Part shown: positions 27,031 through 36,600 of the stretch, piece by piece
Layout: every line of letters begins with the position of its first letter
How positions within the stretch are numbered: the first letter of the stretch is position 1
Assembly (NCBI RefSeq): GCF_003122385.1
Contig: NZ_CP029255.1
Location: 5,518,001 to 5,582,000 of the forward strand
Source of the DNA: Flavobacterium crocinum
Lineage (GTDB): Bacteria; Bacteroidota; Bacteroidia; Flavobacteriales; Flavobacteriaceae
DNA length: 64,000 nucleotides
Direction: 5' to 3'
The notes under the pieces: model-generated
What the model saw: the letters and a program-made list of their open reading frames with translations, nothing else
Told to the model about the DNA's origin: nothing
The model's database searches: none
Position numbers and translations under genes: made by a program

Positions 27031-27375
27031 ATGATACAAATTTACCATAATCCGAGATGCGGAAAATCAAGAACCTGCCTTGCATTTATTGAAAAATCCA
27101 ATCAGGAATTTGAAATCATTCCTTACTTAACCGAAACACCATCTTTTGACGAATTGAAAGTTTTATTGAAACAACTTAATCTTGAACCTCTTCAATTGGT
27201 TAGAACCAAAGAAAAAATCTGGATCGAAAATTTTAAAGGCAAAACTTTAAGTGATGATCAAATTATAACTGCAATGGTCGAGAATCCAATTTTAATAGAG
27301 CGCCCTATTGTGGTAAAAGACGGAAAAGCTATTATTGGCAGGGATCCGGATCTTGTTGCTTCCTTTTTAGACTGA
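27031..27375 (+). CDS. ArsC/Spx family arsenate reductase-like protein
   Basis: A 114-residue thioredoxin-fold protein of the ArsC/YffB family. The redox/anion motif HNPRCGKSRT contains the catalytic Cys12; arginines in RTKEKIW, ERPIVV and GRDPD match positions used for oxyanion binding in E. coli ArsC. It may reduce arsenate with glutathione/glutaredoxin-type partners, but Spx-like roles cannot be excluded and there is no arsR or arsB nearby. It is monocistronic, about 90 bases before a TonB-dependent receptor. Confidence 0.85.
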   Translation: MIQIYHNPRCGKSRTCLAFIEKSNQEFEIIPYLTETPSFDELKVLLKQLNLEPLQLVRTKEKIWIENFKGKTLSDDQIITAMVENPILIERPIVVKDGKAIIGRDPDLVASFLD

Positions 27376-27467
27376 TTCTAAAATACTCTCTTAACATTTT
27401 TTTGTGAGTTCTCTCTTTAAACCAAAAACTACATTTGTCGTCTAAAGAGAAAAAGAAACCAGAAAAA

Positions 27468-29975
27468 ATGAAGAAAATCAAATTTGCTGTATTGCTTGTA
27501 TTCTTGTTTACAAGTTTTTACAATTACTCACAACAAGGTCCGGGAGGCAAACCCAAAGTAAAAGTCACCGGAAAAGTTTTCGAAAAAGTAAGCAAACAAC
27601 CATTAGAGTATGCTACTATTTCGATCATGGCACCCAACGACACAAAAGTTATTGCAGGTGGAATCACAAATCCAAAAGGAGAATTTGAGGTCGCAGTTGC
27701 CCCTGGAACTTATGATATTAAGATTGAATTTATTTCATTTAAATCAACAGAAATAAAACAAAAAAGCATTACAGGCGATACCAATCTTGGTGCGGTTAAC
27801 CTATCTGAAGATGCCGCACAATTAAACGAAGTTGTGGTTCGCGCAGAGAAATCGACCGTAGAGATCAAATTGGATAAAAAAGTTTACAATGTTGGTCAGG
27901 ATATGATTGTAAAAGGCGGAAGCGTAAGCGATGTATTAGACAATGTACCATCTGTTTCTGTTGATACTGAAGGTAATGTAAGTTTAAGAGGAAGCGACAA
28001 CATTCGTATTTTAATTGACGGAAGACCTTCACAAGCTATAAATATGGCCGAAGCCTTAAGACAACTTCCTGCAGATGCTATTGACAAAGTAGAAGTCATC
28101 ACCAATCCATCTGCACGTTATGATGCTGAAGGTGGATCAGGAATCATCAATATTATTCTTAAAAAAGGTAAAAACCAAGGTTTTAACGGAACTTTGATTG
28201 CTTCAACAGGTCTTCCTGAAACGTATGGTTTAAGTGCCAATGTGAATTATAAAACAGAAAAATTAAATTACTTTACAACAGCCGGATACAATTACAGAAC
28301 AAATGAAGGAGCTGGTAAAACAAATTCTGAATATTTTGACACAAACAAAACAACAACAAGTTTCTTAGATGAAACCCGTGATACAAAACGTGTTAGAAAT
28401 GGTTTTAACGGAAGAGCCGGAGTTGAATGGACACTTACTCCAACTACATTCTGGACCAATGCCATTAATTATCAAAATAATACTGGAGATGATCGTGATT
28501 TGATTAATTACTATAATTATGATGCTAATCGAGTTTTTACAGGAACATCTTACCGTTTAAACAATGCCGATACCGGAAGCGAAAATGTTGAGTTTACTTC
28601 TAACTTAATTAAAAACTTTAACGACAAAGGACACAAACTTACTGCAGATCTTTCTATTTCAAGAAATACAGATGATAGCAATAGCACCATTACTGCTTCT
28701 CCAAATTTTAATACTACTCTAAACGATCAAGTGCAAAAGCAAGTTTTAGCACAAGTTGATTATGTGCTACCTCTTGGAAAAGGCGGACAGTTTGAGGCAG
28801 GTTATAAAGGAAGCTTTGGAGATTTGAACAACATCTATAATGTTAGCAATCTTGATTCAAACGGTCAAAGTGTAACCGATCCTAATTTATCAAATACATT
28901 GGAATACAAAGAAAACATCAACGCACTTTATACGCAATATGGTTTCAAAGTAAACAAATTTTCTTATTTATTTGGTTTAAGATGGGAAGATACTAACATC
29001 CAGGTCAACTTATTAGATAACAGCGATTACAATACTAAAAAATACAATAACTTATTTCCAAGTGCTTTTGTTAGTTACGAAATTTCAGATCAAAGCAATT
29101 TTTCTGCAAGTTACAGCAAGCGTTTATCGAGACCTAGAGGGCGTTTCATGAATCCTGCTGTAAACTACGCAAGTAACATCAATATCTTTCAGGGAAATCC
29201 GGATTTAGACCCTTCTTTAACAGACAAATATGATATTGGTTACATCAAAAGATGGGACAAAGTAACATTTAATACTTCAGCTTATTTTGAAAACACAAAA
29301 GATGTTTTCAGCTTTGTAAGATCTCCTACCGGGAATGTTGTTACTCCAGACGGTGAAGTGGTAACTCCTCAGCCAGGTGAAACAGTTGAAGGTACTCCGG
29401 TAATCAAAAGTTCTCCTATTAACTTAGGAAGAGAACAAAAATTTGGTTTCGAATTCACATTCAACTATACACCATACAAATGGTGGAAACTGAACAGTAA
29501 CTTTAACTTCTTTAATGTAAAAACAACTGGTGAAAACAGTTATACAGATACGCAAGGAAAAGTGATTGTTCAGGATTTAGACAATCAGGCTAATTCATGG
29601 TTTGCCAGAATAAACTCTAAAGTAACACTTCCATACAAAATTGACTGGCAATTAACAGCAATGTACAACGGAGAACAAAAAACAGCTCAGGGTAAAAACC
29701 TAGGGCAATTTGGAATGAACACAGCACTTAGCAAAGATGTTATGAAAGACAAAGCAACTATTGCTTTCAATATTAGCGATGTATTCAATTCCAGAAAAAT
29801 GAGATCGGATACTTATTTAGACAATGTATCTTCATACAGTGAGTTCCAGTTCCGCAAGCGTCAGTTTAATTTATCATTCACTTACCGTTTCAACAAACCA
29901 AAAGGTGAAAGAGATAAAAATATGCCTAAAAACAATGACGGCGGCGGCGACGGCGGTGGAGAATTTCCTGGATAA
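27468..29975 (+). CDS. TonB-dependent outer-membrane receptor, carboxypeptidase-D-like N-domain
   Basis: An 835-residue receptor: signal peptide, a carboxypeptidase regulatory-like beta-sandwich (about 30-115, VTGKVFEKVSKQPLEYATISI), plug domain (about 125-230, DKVEVITNPSARYDAEGGSG), and a 22-strand-type barrel closing in a Phe-rich strand before a disordered Gly/Asp-rich tail (GGGDGGGEFPG). I start at 27468 (MKKIKF); the in-frame TTG at 27435 lies in a TACATTTG -7-like element (27430-27437). No SusD partner follows, so it is not a classic glycan utilisation locus. Substrate unknown, possibly iron or another small ligand. Confidence 0.88.
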   Translation: MKKIKFAVLLVFLFTSFYNYSQQGPGGKPKVKVTGKVFEKVSKQPLEYATISIMAPNDTKVIAGGITNPKGEFEVAVAPGTYDIKIEFISFKSTEIKQKSITGDTNLGAVNLSEDAAQLNEVVVRAEKSTVEIKLDKKVYNVGQDMIVKGGSVSDVLDNVPSVSVDTEGNVSLRGSDNIRILIDGRPSQAINMAEALRQLPADAIDKVEVITNPSARYDAEGGSGIINIILKKGKNQGFNGTLIASTGLPETYGLSANVNYKTEKLNYFTTAGYNYRTNEGAGKTNSEYFDTNKTTTSFLDETRDTKRVRNGFNGRAGVEWTLTPTTFWTNAINYQNNTGDDRDLINYYNYDANRVFTGTSYRLNNADTGSENVEFTSNLIKNFNDKGHKLTADLSISRNTDDSNSTITASPNFNTTLNDQVQKQVLAQVDYVLPLGKGGQFEAGYKGSFGDLNNIYNVSNLDSNGQSVTDPNLSNTLEYKENINALYTQYGFKVNKFSYLFGLRWEDTNIQVNLLDNSDYNTKKYNNLFPSAFVSYEISDQSNFSASYSKRLSRPRGRFMNPAVNYASNINIFQGNPDLDPSLTDKYDIGYIKRWDKVTFNTSAYFENTKDVFSFVRSPTGNVVTPDGEVVTPQPGETVEGTPVIKSSPINLGREQKFGFEFTFNYTPYKWWKLNSNFNFFNVKTTGENSYTDTQGKVIVQDLDNQANSWFARINSKVTLPYKIDWQLTAMYNGEQKTAQGKNLGQFGMNTALSKDVMKDKATIAFNISDVFNSRKMRSDTYLDNVSSYSEFQFRKRQFNLSFTYRFNKPKGERDKNMPKNNDGGGDGGGEFPG

Positions 29976-29993
29976 CATTTGTTAAATTCCAAT

Positions 29994-30170
29994 ATTCGAA
30001 ATTCCAAATTCCAATCTTAATAGGAAATAACAATTATAAAATTCCAAATTCCAACTTTACAATTGGAGTTTGGAATTTTTCTTTTAAACGCTCTTAATCA
30101 GCTTTCCAACTTTGACAAAGTTCTAAACGCAAAGTATTGGAATTTGGAATTTTGAGTATTGGAATTTCTT
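29994..30170. repeat. Heptamer inverted repeat, family B
   Basis: At least two nested ATTCCAA/TTGGAAT inverted pairs, one at 30038-30054 and 30063-30079 (17 bp with one G-T pair) and another pairing near 30000 with about 30135-30153. A short unrelated segment lies between the pairs. Confidence 0.8.
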
Positions 30171-30181
30171 TTTTTTGAACA

Positions 30182-30215
30182 AAAAAAAAGAACCCAAAAG
30201 GGTTCTTTTTTTATG
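30182..30215. terminator. Bidirectional terminator
   Basis: A perfect stem (AAAGAACCC / GGGTTCTTT) with four-base loop, flanked by long A- and T-runs, between the TonB receptor and the minus-strand 57-aa gene. Confidence 0.9.
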
Positions 30216-30229
30216 ACATCAATCTAAAA

Positions 30230-30403
30230 TTAAATAGATTGTTCTTCTTGTCTTTTTTTAGCTCTTTTTTCTTTGAACATTTCCCAGCTAGCACCCGTAA
30301 CCCAGTAAGATACGAAACCAACTAAGAAAAACATTAACCAAAACCCTATAGTAAGTATGGTTAAGAAAAGTAAAAAGCCTAAGTACTGTGAAAATTCAAA
30401 CAT
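30230..30403 (-). CDS. 57-residue membrane protein, unknown
   Basis: An ORF below the usual 60-residue cutoff. It encodes MFEFSQYLGFLLFLTILTIG then FWLMFFLVGFVSYWVTGASW and ends in a basic tail (KEKRAKKRQEEQSI). This gives one long or two short membrane segments with a cytoplasmic tail. Support for a real gene: a TTG-N20-TACATTTG promoter on the same strand (30431-30461), a terminator just past its stop, and plausible codon use. Function unknown. Confidence 0.7.
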   Translation of the reverse strand: MFEFSQYLGFLLFLTILTIGFWLMFFLVGFVSYWVTGASWEMFKEKRAKKRQEEQSI

Positions 30404-30430
30404 GTTTTCCGGAATTTTTGAATGTTACGA

Positions 30431-30461
30431 CAAATGTAGCGTATATATTCTTTCTCAGCAA
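30431..30461 (-). promoter_or_regulatory. Promoter of the 57-aa membrane protein gene
   Basis: Read on the minus strand: TTG (30461-30459), 20 bases, then TACATTTG (30438-30431). This matches the Bacteroidota TTTG/TTG...TAnnTTTG consensus and lies about 28 bases before the start codon. Confidence 0.6.
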
Positions 30462-30584
30462 TAAAATCTAAATCAATTTTCGTTAAATAACATTTATCCG
30501 TATATTTATACTCATTTTAAATAAGGTTTTTTTTGAGTTGTGAAACCTTTAAAATTAAGAGTTCTTTTAAATCACAAAAATTTT

Positions 30585-30663
30585 CAGGAGCTGATTCCTG
30601 CTGTCCGCTGTATCTTTTGTGGTGAACCCCACCACAAAAGGATGCCGCTCCCATCAGGGCTAG
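30585..30663. repeat. Palindromic intergenic element with structured-RNA features
   Basis: CAGGAGCTGATTCCTG (30585-30600) is followed by CTGTCCGCTGTATC and an 11-bp perfect hairpin, CTTTTGTGGTG / CACCACAAAAG (30614-30640), then GATGCCGCTCCCATCAGGGC. The regular layout of two hairpins with fixed single-stranded blocks looks like a conserved mobile or RNA element and not random sequence. Only one copy is in the window. It is the main content of the 330-base gap before fumC. Confidence 0.6.
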
Positions 30664-30733
30664 ACCACTCATTTTCAAAAGAAGTTTTACATTAATATAG
30701 AATACATTTTACAAACAACATATTTACATCAAA

Positions 30734-32119
30734 ATGAAATACCGTATAGAAAAAGACACCATGGGCGAAGTTCAGGTCCCAGCCGATAAATATTGGGGTG
30801 CACAGACAGAACGTTCCAGAAACAATTTCAAAATCGGCCCATCAGCTTCAATGCCAAAAGAAATTATAGAAGGTTTTGCTTATCTCAAAAAAGCTGCTGC
30901 TTATGCCAATTATGATTTAGGTGTTTTACCAATCGAAAAAAGAGATGCCATTGGAGCTGTCTGCGACGAAATTCTGGAAGGAAAACTAGACGATCAGTTT
31001 CCATTAGTAATCTGGCAGACCGGTTCCGGTACACAAAGCAATATGAATGTAAATGAAGTAATTGCTAACCGTGCTCAGGTTCTAAAAGGTTTTGAAATTG
31101 GCGAAGGCGAACAATTCATCAAAGCCAATGATGACGTAAACAAATCACAATCATCCAACGATACTTTCCCTACCGGAATGCACATTGCTGCTTATAAAAT
31201 GGTGGTTGAAACTACCATTCCCGGTGTAGAAAAACTTCACGCTACTTTAGCTAAAAAAGCTACAGAATACAAAGATGTTGTAAAAATTGGTCGTACGCAT
31301 TTAATGGACGCAACTCCCCTAACCCTTGGACAGGAAATTTCAGGCTATGCTGCACAATTGGCTTTCGGATTAAAAGCATTAAAAAACACTTTATCTCACT
31401 TATCTGAAATTGCTTTAGGCGGAACTGCAGTTGGAACAGGACTTAACACTCCAAAAGGTTATGATGTAAAAGTTGCTCAATATATTGCCGAGTTTACCAA
31501 ACATCCTTTTATAACTGCCGAAAATAAATTTGAAGCTTTGGCTGCTCACGATGCTATTGTCGAAACTCATGGAGCTTTAAAACAACTGGCAGTTTCTTTA
31601 AACAAAATTGCAAATGATGTGAGAATGCTGGCTTCAGGACCTCGTTCCGGAATTGGAGAAATCCATATTCCTGAAAACGAACCGGGTTCTTCTATCATGC
31701 CAGGAAAAGTAAACCCGACTCAGTGTGAAGCTTTAACAATGGTTTGTGCTCAGGTTATTGGAAATGACATGGCAATTGCTGTTGGTGGTATGCAGGGACA
31801 TTATGACTTGAATGTTTTCAAACCTGTAATGGCAGCTAACTTTTTACAATCAGCGCAATTATTAGGTGATGCTTGTGTTTCTTTTGACGAACACTGCGCA
31901 CAAGGAATCGAACCAAATCATAAAAGAATTAAAGAATTAGTTGACAATTCATTAATGTTGGTTACAGCTTTAAATACTAAAATTGGGTATTACAAAGCCG
32001 CTGAAATTGCTCAAACCGCGCACAAAAACGGAACTACTCTAAAAGAAGAAGCGGTTCGCTTAGGTTATGTAACTCCGGAAGATTTTGATGCCTGGGTGAA
32101 ACCGGAGGATATGGTTTGA
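30734..32119 (+). CDS. fumC: Class II fumarate hydratase
   Basis: A 461-residue fumarase of the oxygen-stable class II family: [13 protein letters not shown] near residue 98, [12 protein letters not shown] near 142, and the signature [15 protein letters not shown] near 315, with the catalytic Ser in the SS loop. It hydrates fumarate to malate in the TCA cycle. The gene is not near other TCA genes here. It is bounded by an inverted repeat and the minus-strand saccharopine-dehydrogenase-like gene. Confidence 0.96.
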   Translation: MKYRIEKDTMGEVQVPADKYWGAQTERSRNNFKIGPSASMPKEIIEGFAYLKKAAAYANYDLGVLPIEKRDAIGAVCDEILEGKLDDQFPLVIWQTGSGTQSNMNVNEVIANRAQVLKGFEIGEGEQFIKANDDVNKSQSSNDTFPTGMHIAAYKMVVETTIPGVEKLHATLAKKATEYKDVVKIGRTHLMDATPLTLGQEISGYAAQLAFGLKALKNTLSHLSEIALGGTAVGTGLNTPKGYDVKVAQYIAEFTKHPFITAENKFEALAAHDAIVETHGALKQLAVSLNKIANDVRMLASGPRSGIGEIHIPENEPGSSIMPGKVNPTQCEALTMVCAQVIGNDMAIAVGGMQGHYDLNVFKPVMAANFLQSAQLLGDACVSFDEHCAQGIEPNHKRIKELVDNSLMLVTALNTKIGYYKAAEIAQTAHKNGTTLKEEAVRLGYVTPEDFDAWVKPEDMV

Positions 32120-32128
32120 TTTGATTTC

Positions 32129-32278
32129 AAGTTAAGAGTTATAGGTTAAGAGTTAGAAGTTTTGCTCTTAACAATAAAAGAGTGGCCAAAGGTAAAATGT
32201 TTGACCACTCTTACTATTAATGATGAAGCGTCACCCCATAACTTTTAACCTATAACTTTTAACCTATTATCCCTTAAC
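32129..32278. repeat. 14-bp-period inverted repeat with terminator hairpin, family C
   Basis: Left arm: GTTAAGAGTTATAG followed by GTTAAGAGTTAGAA. Right arm: two perfect tandem copies of ATAACTTTTAACCT at 32238-32251 and 32252-32265. Between them a hairpin (AAGAGTGGCCAAA / TTTGACCACTCTT, 32178-32190 and 32200-32212) can terminate fumC transcription. The 14-bp period is clear in both arms. Confidence 0.75.
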
Positions 32279-33484
32279 TTACTTTCCCCCATCAACATAA
32301 TCCTGCAAATAGCTGAATCGTTTTGTTAGTTTTCCGTTTTCTGTTATTTTGGCGCGTTTTAGGATTCCGTCTTTATCTCCGTTGAAGAAAGCCGGAATTA
32401 CATACTCCATAAATTGTTCTCCAAAACCTTCACTTGCATCTTTGGGAATTTCACAAGGCAGATTATCTACTGCCATTACAGCAACTGCTGCAGGATGAAA
32501 GAAGTCTACTTCCCTGTCTTCTAACGGAAAATAACCATACAAAGGTTCCGCAATTGTTGAAGAACGAACCGTAGAAGCAATTGGGCCATTTACGTCGCAG
32601 GAAATATCGGCAACAACTTTTAATTTGCAATCGCTGGCATTCAGCATTTCTTTGGTTAAAATCATTGGTGCATTGCTGGCATAAAAATGTCCGGCAAAAT
32701 AAATATCAGAAACTTTTGTAAATCGCTCAAAATCGGACTCGTATTCTTCCGGATGTTGTACAAAATCATTAAAATCCAAAACCTGACCGTCTTTCCTTTT
32801 ATTATATTCCAGAACATCAAGCTGCACGTAAACTGCCTGCGCATAGGTTTTAGTCACATAATTATCTACCGTAATTTCCTTTACTTTTATGGCATCCAGA
32901 ATTTCTTTTGCACCACTTCCAACCTTTCCAGTTCCCGTGATCACAAATTTCAAAGCCGGCATAGTAATGCGTTTTAAATGCTTTATCAGATCCTCTTTTC
33001 CTGAAAGTGTTTCTGCTTTTGGCAGTTTAAACAATTCAAATTTTATTCCGAAAGCACGAATTCCGTTATATACACCAACCATTCCCGCGTATCGACCAAA
33101 ACCAATTAATCTGCGATCATGCTCATCCACAATAGTTTCATGATCGTACAAATCAATTTTTTTCTCTAAAATCGCCTGAAGCAGTTTTCTATTATGAGGC
33201 TGTTTTTTAATAGTATGAGAGAAAAAGAAATACGCTTTGTTTGGAATCAGATTCTCCACAGGAACTTCTTTTACACCAAATAAAACATCGCAATCAGAAA
33301 CATCATCAGTAACCGAAATCCCCATGTTTTTATAATCATCATCAGAAAAAATTCTAATATCAGAACTTTCCACTTTTACAGCTGCTTCATGATAAAGCTG
33401 CTTTAATTTTGTTAATTCATTTGGAGAAAATACTACTCTTCTATCCGGCGGATTTTTTCTTTCTTTTATGATTCCAAATTTCAT
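32279..33484 (-). CDS. NAD(P)-dependent oxidoreductase, saccharopine/alanine dehydrogenase-like
   Basis: A 401-residue enzyme of the AlaDH/PNT-saccharopine dehydrogenase superfamily. The N-terminal lobe begins MKFGIIKERKNPPDRRVVFS, with the substrate-binding KERxxPPDRR pattern; HTIKKQPHNR and DHETIVDEHDRRLIGFG follow. The Rossmann dinucleotide motif is VITGTGKVGSGAKE near residue 180. It resembles lysine-forming saccharopine dehydrogenase (LYS1-like), but bacterial members may act in other amino-acid steps. It has no partner gene here. Confidence is high for family, moderate for substrate. Confidence 0.8.
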   Translation of the reverse strand: MKFGIIKERKNPPDRRVVFSPNELTKLKQLYHEAAVKVESSDIRIFSDDDYKNMGISVTDDVSDCDVLFGVKEVPVENLIPNKAYFFFSHTIKKQPHNRKLLQAILEKKIDLYDHETIVDEHDRRLIGFGRYAGMVGVYNGIRAFGIKFELFKLPKAETLSGKEDLIKHLKRITMPALKFVITGTGKVGSGAKEILDAIKVKEITVDNYVTKTYAQAVYVQLDVLEYNKRKDGQVLDFNDFVQHPEEYESDFERFTKVSDIYFAGHFYASNAPMILTKEMLNASDCKLKVVADISCDVNGPIASTVRSSTIAEPLYGYFPLEDREVDFFHPAAVAVMAVDNLPCEIPKDASEGFGEQFMEYVIPAFFNGDKDGILKRAKITENGKLTKRFSYLQDYVDGGK

Positions 33485-33725
33485 TTAAAACTGATTTTAG
33501 ATATTTAATAATATAACTTTTTACACTGTATTTGTTTCAAATATAACAAATTTAGTTAAAATTTTGTTTCTAAAATTCTATTTAAAATGTTTCAAAACCG
33601 TTAAAAGCTGAAAAACAAACAACTGTATTTTATGATTCTTAAAAAAAAGTTAAAAAACACAAATTAAAGCCTCAGAATTGAGAAAACAACAAAATTGAAT
33701 TCGATATATTTGTTTTTAAAGAACG

Positions 33726-34928
33726 ATGCAAATGATTTTCCTTAAAAAAACAAAGATACCACAAATACTTTTCTCCGTACTAGTTTTAAGTTCATGCGGT
33801 CAAAACAAAAAAACGGATACAGTTACTACCAATACAGTCGAAGATACCTTACCCAAAATGAAGCCGTTAGGAGCAGAACCGAAAGTTTCTCAAGCCTATA
33901 AAAACTCGGTTGTCGGCAGAATAAACCACTTTTACAATAAAAACTGGCCAAATAATAACATGAATGGAAGCTTCTTAGTCGCCAAAAATGGTCAGATACT
34001 TTTTGAACGCTACAATGGTTTTGCTAATAAAAATGAAGGAACTAAAATAACTCCCGAAACTCCTGTACAAATTGCTTCCGTAAGCAAGGTTTTAACTGCA
34101 ACGGCGGTTTTAAAATTGGTAAATGCAGGTAAAATCGATTTAGACCAGAAGGTCAATACCATTTTGAAAACATTTCCATACGAAGAATGTACTATAAGAA
34201 TGCTACTAAGTCACCGCACCGGAATGCGTAATTATGCTTATTTCACAGATAGAGACAAATCTATTTGGGATCGTCACAATCAGTTGACGAATAAAGATAT
34301 TCTGGATATTCTGGCAACAAAAGACATTGGTTTGGAATCGAGAACCGGAACGCGTTTCAGCTATTGCAATACCAACTATGCTATGCTGGCACTTATTATC
34401 GAAAAAATTACAGGATTGAGTTATAAGAATGCTATGTCTGAAATGATTTTCAAACCTTTGGGAATGAAAAATACTTATGTTTTTGACGATGATAAAGACC
34501 GAAAAAAAATTGTTCCTTCTTATAAAGGAAACGGTGTAGAAATTGGTTTTGATTATCTAGACAATGTTTATGGTGATAAAAATGTTTTTTCTACAGCAAG
34601 AGATCTTTTAAAATTTGACCGTGCAAGACAATCTCCGGACTTTTTAAAACCAGAATTATTGAAACAAGTTTACACGGGTTACAGCAACGAAAGAAAAGGA
34701 ACTAAAAATTACGGTCTAGGAATTAGAATGATCAATTGGGAAACAGGACAGAATTTCTATTTCCATAACGGCTGGTGGCATGGCAATACCTCATCTTATA
34801 TCACTTTAATGAACGAAGGCGTTACTATAATTGCGCTTTCGAACAAGATGACTAGAAACACTTATGCAGTTCGTAAACTGGCTCCAATCTTTGGAGACTA
34901 CCCTTTTAATTTTAAAGACGAAGAATAA
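33726..34928 (+). CDS. Serine hydrolase lipoprotein (class C beta-lactamase fold)
   Basis: A 400-residue lipoprotein (lipobox VLSSCG). The serine beta-lactamase-like domain has the nucleophile motif S118-V-S-K121 and a YxN-type YCNTNY segment near residue 216; a HNGWWHG segment stands where the third motif (KTG/HxG) is expected. Such proteins are usually D-aminopeptidases, esterases or cell-wall-active enzymes rather than true beta-lactamases. The start could also be the second Met at 33732. A TATATTTG -7-like element lies at 33705-33712. Confidence 0.88.
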   Translation: MQMIFLKKTKIPQILFSVLVLSSCGQNKKTDTVTTNTVEDTLPKMKPLGAEPKVSQAYKNSVVGRINHFYNKNWPNNNMNGSFLVAKNGQILFERYNGFANKNEGTKITPETPVQIASVSKVLTATAVLKLVNAGKIDLDQKVNTILKTFPYEECTIRMLLSHRTGMRNYAYFTDRDKSIWDRHNQLTNKDILDILATKDIGLESRTGTRFSYCNTNYAMLALIIEKITGLSYKNAMSEMIFKPLGMKNTYVFDDDKDRKKIVPSYKGNGVEIGFDYLDNVYGDKNVFSTARDLLKFDRARQSPDFLKPELLKQVYTGYSNERKGTKNYGLGIRMINWETGQNFYFHNGWWHGNTSSYITLMNEGVTIIALSNKMTRNTYAVRKLAPIFGDYPFNFKDEE

Positions 34929-34995
34929 CAAAATTTTTCTGAAAATTTTAGCAGAAAGTAATTTCAAATACTCTAAATTTGCAGACTTATTTTTT

Positions 34996-35390
34996 GGGGT
35001 CGACTGGTTTTGACAGCAAGTCGAATTGAACAGTAAGCACGTCGAGCATTGAGACCTTGCTCGTAAATATAAGATCTCAAACTTTTACACGGCGAAAATA
35101 ATTACGCTTTAGCTGCATAATCCGAATCATAGTAAGATTGCGCCACGTCTCTACAAGGTAGAGAAGCTGGATTCTCCTGGAAAGCCTTGGTTTGTGGCGT
35201 TCCGTTCAGGGGAACCGTAAAAATAAACCTAGATATTCATGAGCTTCGGGTGGATTTCGAAATTTAAGAAGATAAGTGTTGGGTGGTTGTTTCTGGCCTA
35301 GCTCAACATCGAAAATTCAATCAGGAAATAAGCGTGTAGAAAGCTCTTTAGTTGCTTGTTTGGACCCGGGTTCGATTCCCGGCGACTCCA
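34996..35390 (+). ncRNA. ssrA: tmRNA (transfer-messenger RNA), tag GENNYALAA
   Basis: The 5' end GGGGTCGACTGG pairs with the 3' CGACTCC to form the tRNA-like acceptor stem (7 bp). The T-arm is GGGTTCGATTCCC. The resume ORF is at 35091-35117, giving the tag GENNYALAA, with stop TAA at 35118-35120; the LAA end is the classical ssrA degradation signal. The 3' CCA is not encoded and would be added. A -7-like TAAATTTG at 34975-34982 fits a transcript starting just upstream. It rescues stalled ribosomes with SmpB and marks the product for ClpXP. Confidence 0.97.
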
Positions 35391-35392
35391 CA

Positions 35393-35430
35393 AAAAAGCC
35401 TGTAAACTTAATGTTTACAGGCTTTTTCTT
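35393..35430 (+). terminator. Terminator of tmRNA
   Basis: A 15-bp perfect stem (AAAAAGCCTGTAAAC / GTTTACAGGCTTTTT) with a five-base loop, directly after the tmRNA. Confidence 0.92.
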
Positions 35431-35583
35431 TAAAAGACATTTTCACAATTCATTTTATTATTTTGTTTTACGTAAAACACAATAATTTCAACTATCAGTA
35501 ATTCAAATACAACTTACCGTAATCTGCAAACCTCCTCTCATTTCCTTTCTTTCGAAATTTGTATGCAACAAAAAATAGAAAAG

Positions 35584-36582
35584 ATGAAACAGATTAAATT
35601 AGGCAATCAGGGATTAATTATTCCTCCAATAGGTTTAGGATGTATGGGAATGACGGGTTTTGAAGAAGGAAATATGTATGGTCCGGCAGATGAAAAAGAA
35701 GCAATTCACACCATTCATCGTTCACTTGAACTCGGTGGTAATTTTCTGGATACCGCAGATTTATACGGCCCTTTAAAAAATGAACAGCTTATAGCAAAAG
35801 CTATCGGCAAAGAGCGTGATAAGTATATTCTGCCTACAAAATTCGGTTGGGAAATCGACGACAGCGGAAAAGTAACCTGGGCTATAAATGGAAGTAAAAA
35901 ATACATTAAAAAAGCGGTAGAGCGTTCGCTAAAAAATTTGAACACCGATTACATTGATCTTTATTATATGCACCGTCTCGACAAAAATACTCCTATAGAA
36001 GAGACGGTTGATGCTATGAGCGAACTTGTGAAGGAAGGCAAAGTGAAATACATCGGACTTTCGGAAGTATCTTCTGAAACTGTTGAAAAAGCGCACCTTG
36101 TTCATCCAATCACAGCTGTTCAAAGCGAATATTCTTTATTTGAAAGAACTGCAGAAGAAAGAGGGGTATTAAAAACACTCGAAGAATTGGGAATCGGTTT
36201 TGTGGCCTATTCTCCACTAGGACGAGGATTTTTATCCGGACAAATCCGTTCAATCGATGATCTTCCTGAAAATGATTTCCGTAGAGGAATTCCACGCTTT
36301 CAGGAAAACTATTTCCATAAAAATATTGATCTGGTAAAAGCAATTGAAATAATGGCTGAAGAAAAAAAGGTAACTTCTTCTCAGCTGGCTCTGGCATGGA
36401 TTATCAGTAAAGGAATTGTACCGATTCCGGGAACCAAACGCAGAAAATATGTGGAACAAAACATAGCTTCCGCAAATATAGAATTGAGCCAGGATGAGCT
36501 TTTAAAACTGGAAAGTATCGTACCTTTAGGCACAGATACCGGAGCTCCGTACGATGAATTCAGTATGGGATTACTAGATTAA
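35584..36582 (+). CDS. Aldo/keto reductase
   Basis: A 332-residue AKR-family oxidoreductase. The catalytic tetrad is in place: Asp and Tyr in FLDTADLYGP, Lys in LPTKFGW, His in LYYMHRLD. GIVPIPGTKRRKYVEQN is the C-terminal NADPH-binding loop. It reduces aldehydes or ketones; the substrate is unknown. It may instead start at 35563 (MQQKIEKMKQ), eight codons earlier. It is followed after 18 bases by an AraC-type regulator, suggesting one transcript. Confidence 0.93.
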   Translation: MKQIKLGNQGLIIPPIGLGCMGMTGFEEGNMYGPADEKEAIHTIHRSLELGGNFLDTADLYGPLKNEQLIAKAIGKERDKYILPTKFGWEIDDSGKVTWAINGSKKYIKKAVERSLKNLNTDYIDLYYMHRLDKNTPIEETVDAMSELVKEGKVKYIGLSEVSSETVEKAHLVHPITAVQSEYSLFERTAEERGVLKTLEELGIGFVAYSPLGRGFLSGQIRSIDDLPENDFRRGIPRFQENYFHKNIDLVKAIEIMAEEKKVTSSQLALAWIISKGIVPIPGTKRRKYVEQNIASANIELSQDELLKLESIVPLGTDTGAPYDEFSMGLLD

Positions 36583-36600
36583 ACTTAAAAAGACGCTGTT

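Noticed and set aside
30532..30733. A tRNA or other classical RNA gene before fumC
   Set aside because: No cloverleaf, acceptor stem or T-loop is found; the structure consists of two simple hairpins.
33726..34928. Acquired beta-lactamase resistance gene
   Set aside because: It is a lipoprotein with the wider serine hydrolase fold; the third motif is not KTG, and there are no mobile-element marks around it.
35276..35485. A 69-codon open frame on the plus strand
   Set aside because: It runs through the 3' part of the tmRNA and its terminator; RNA structure explains the sequence and the frame shows no protein-like composition.
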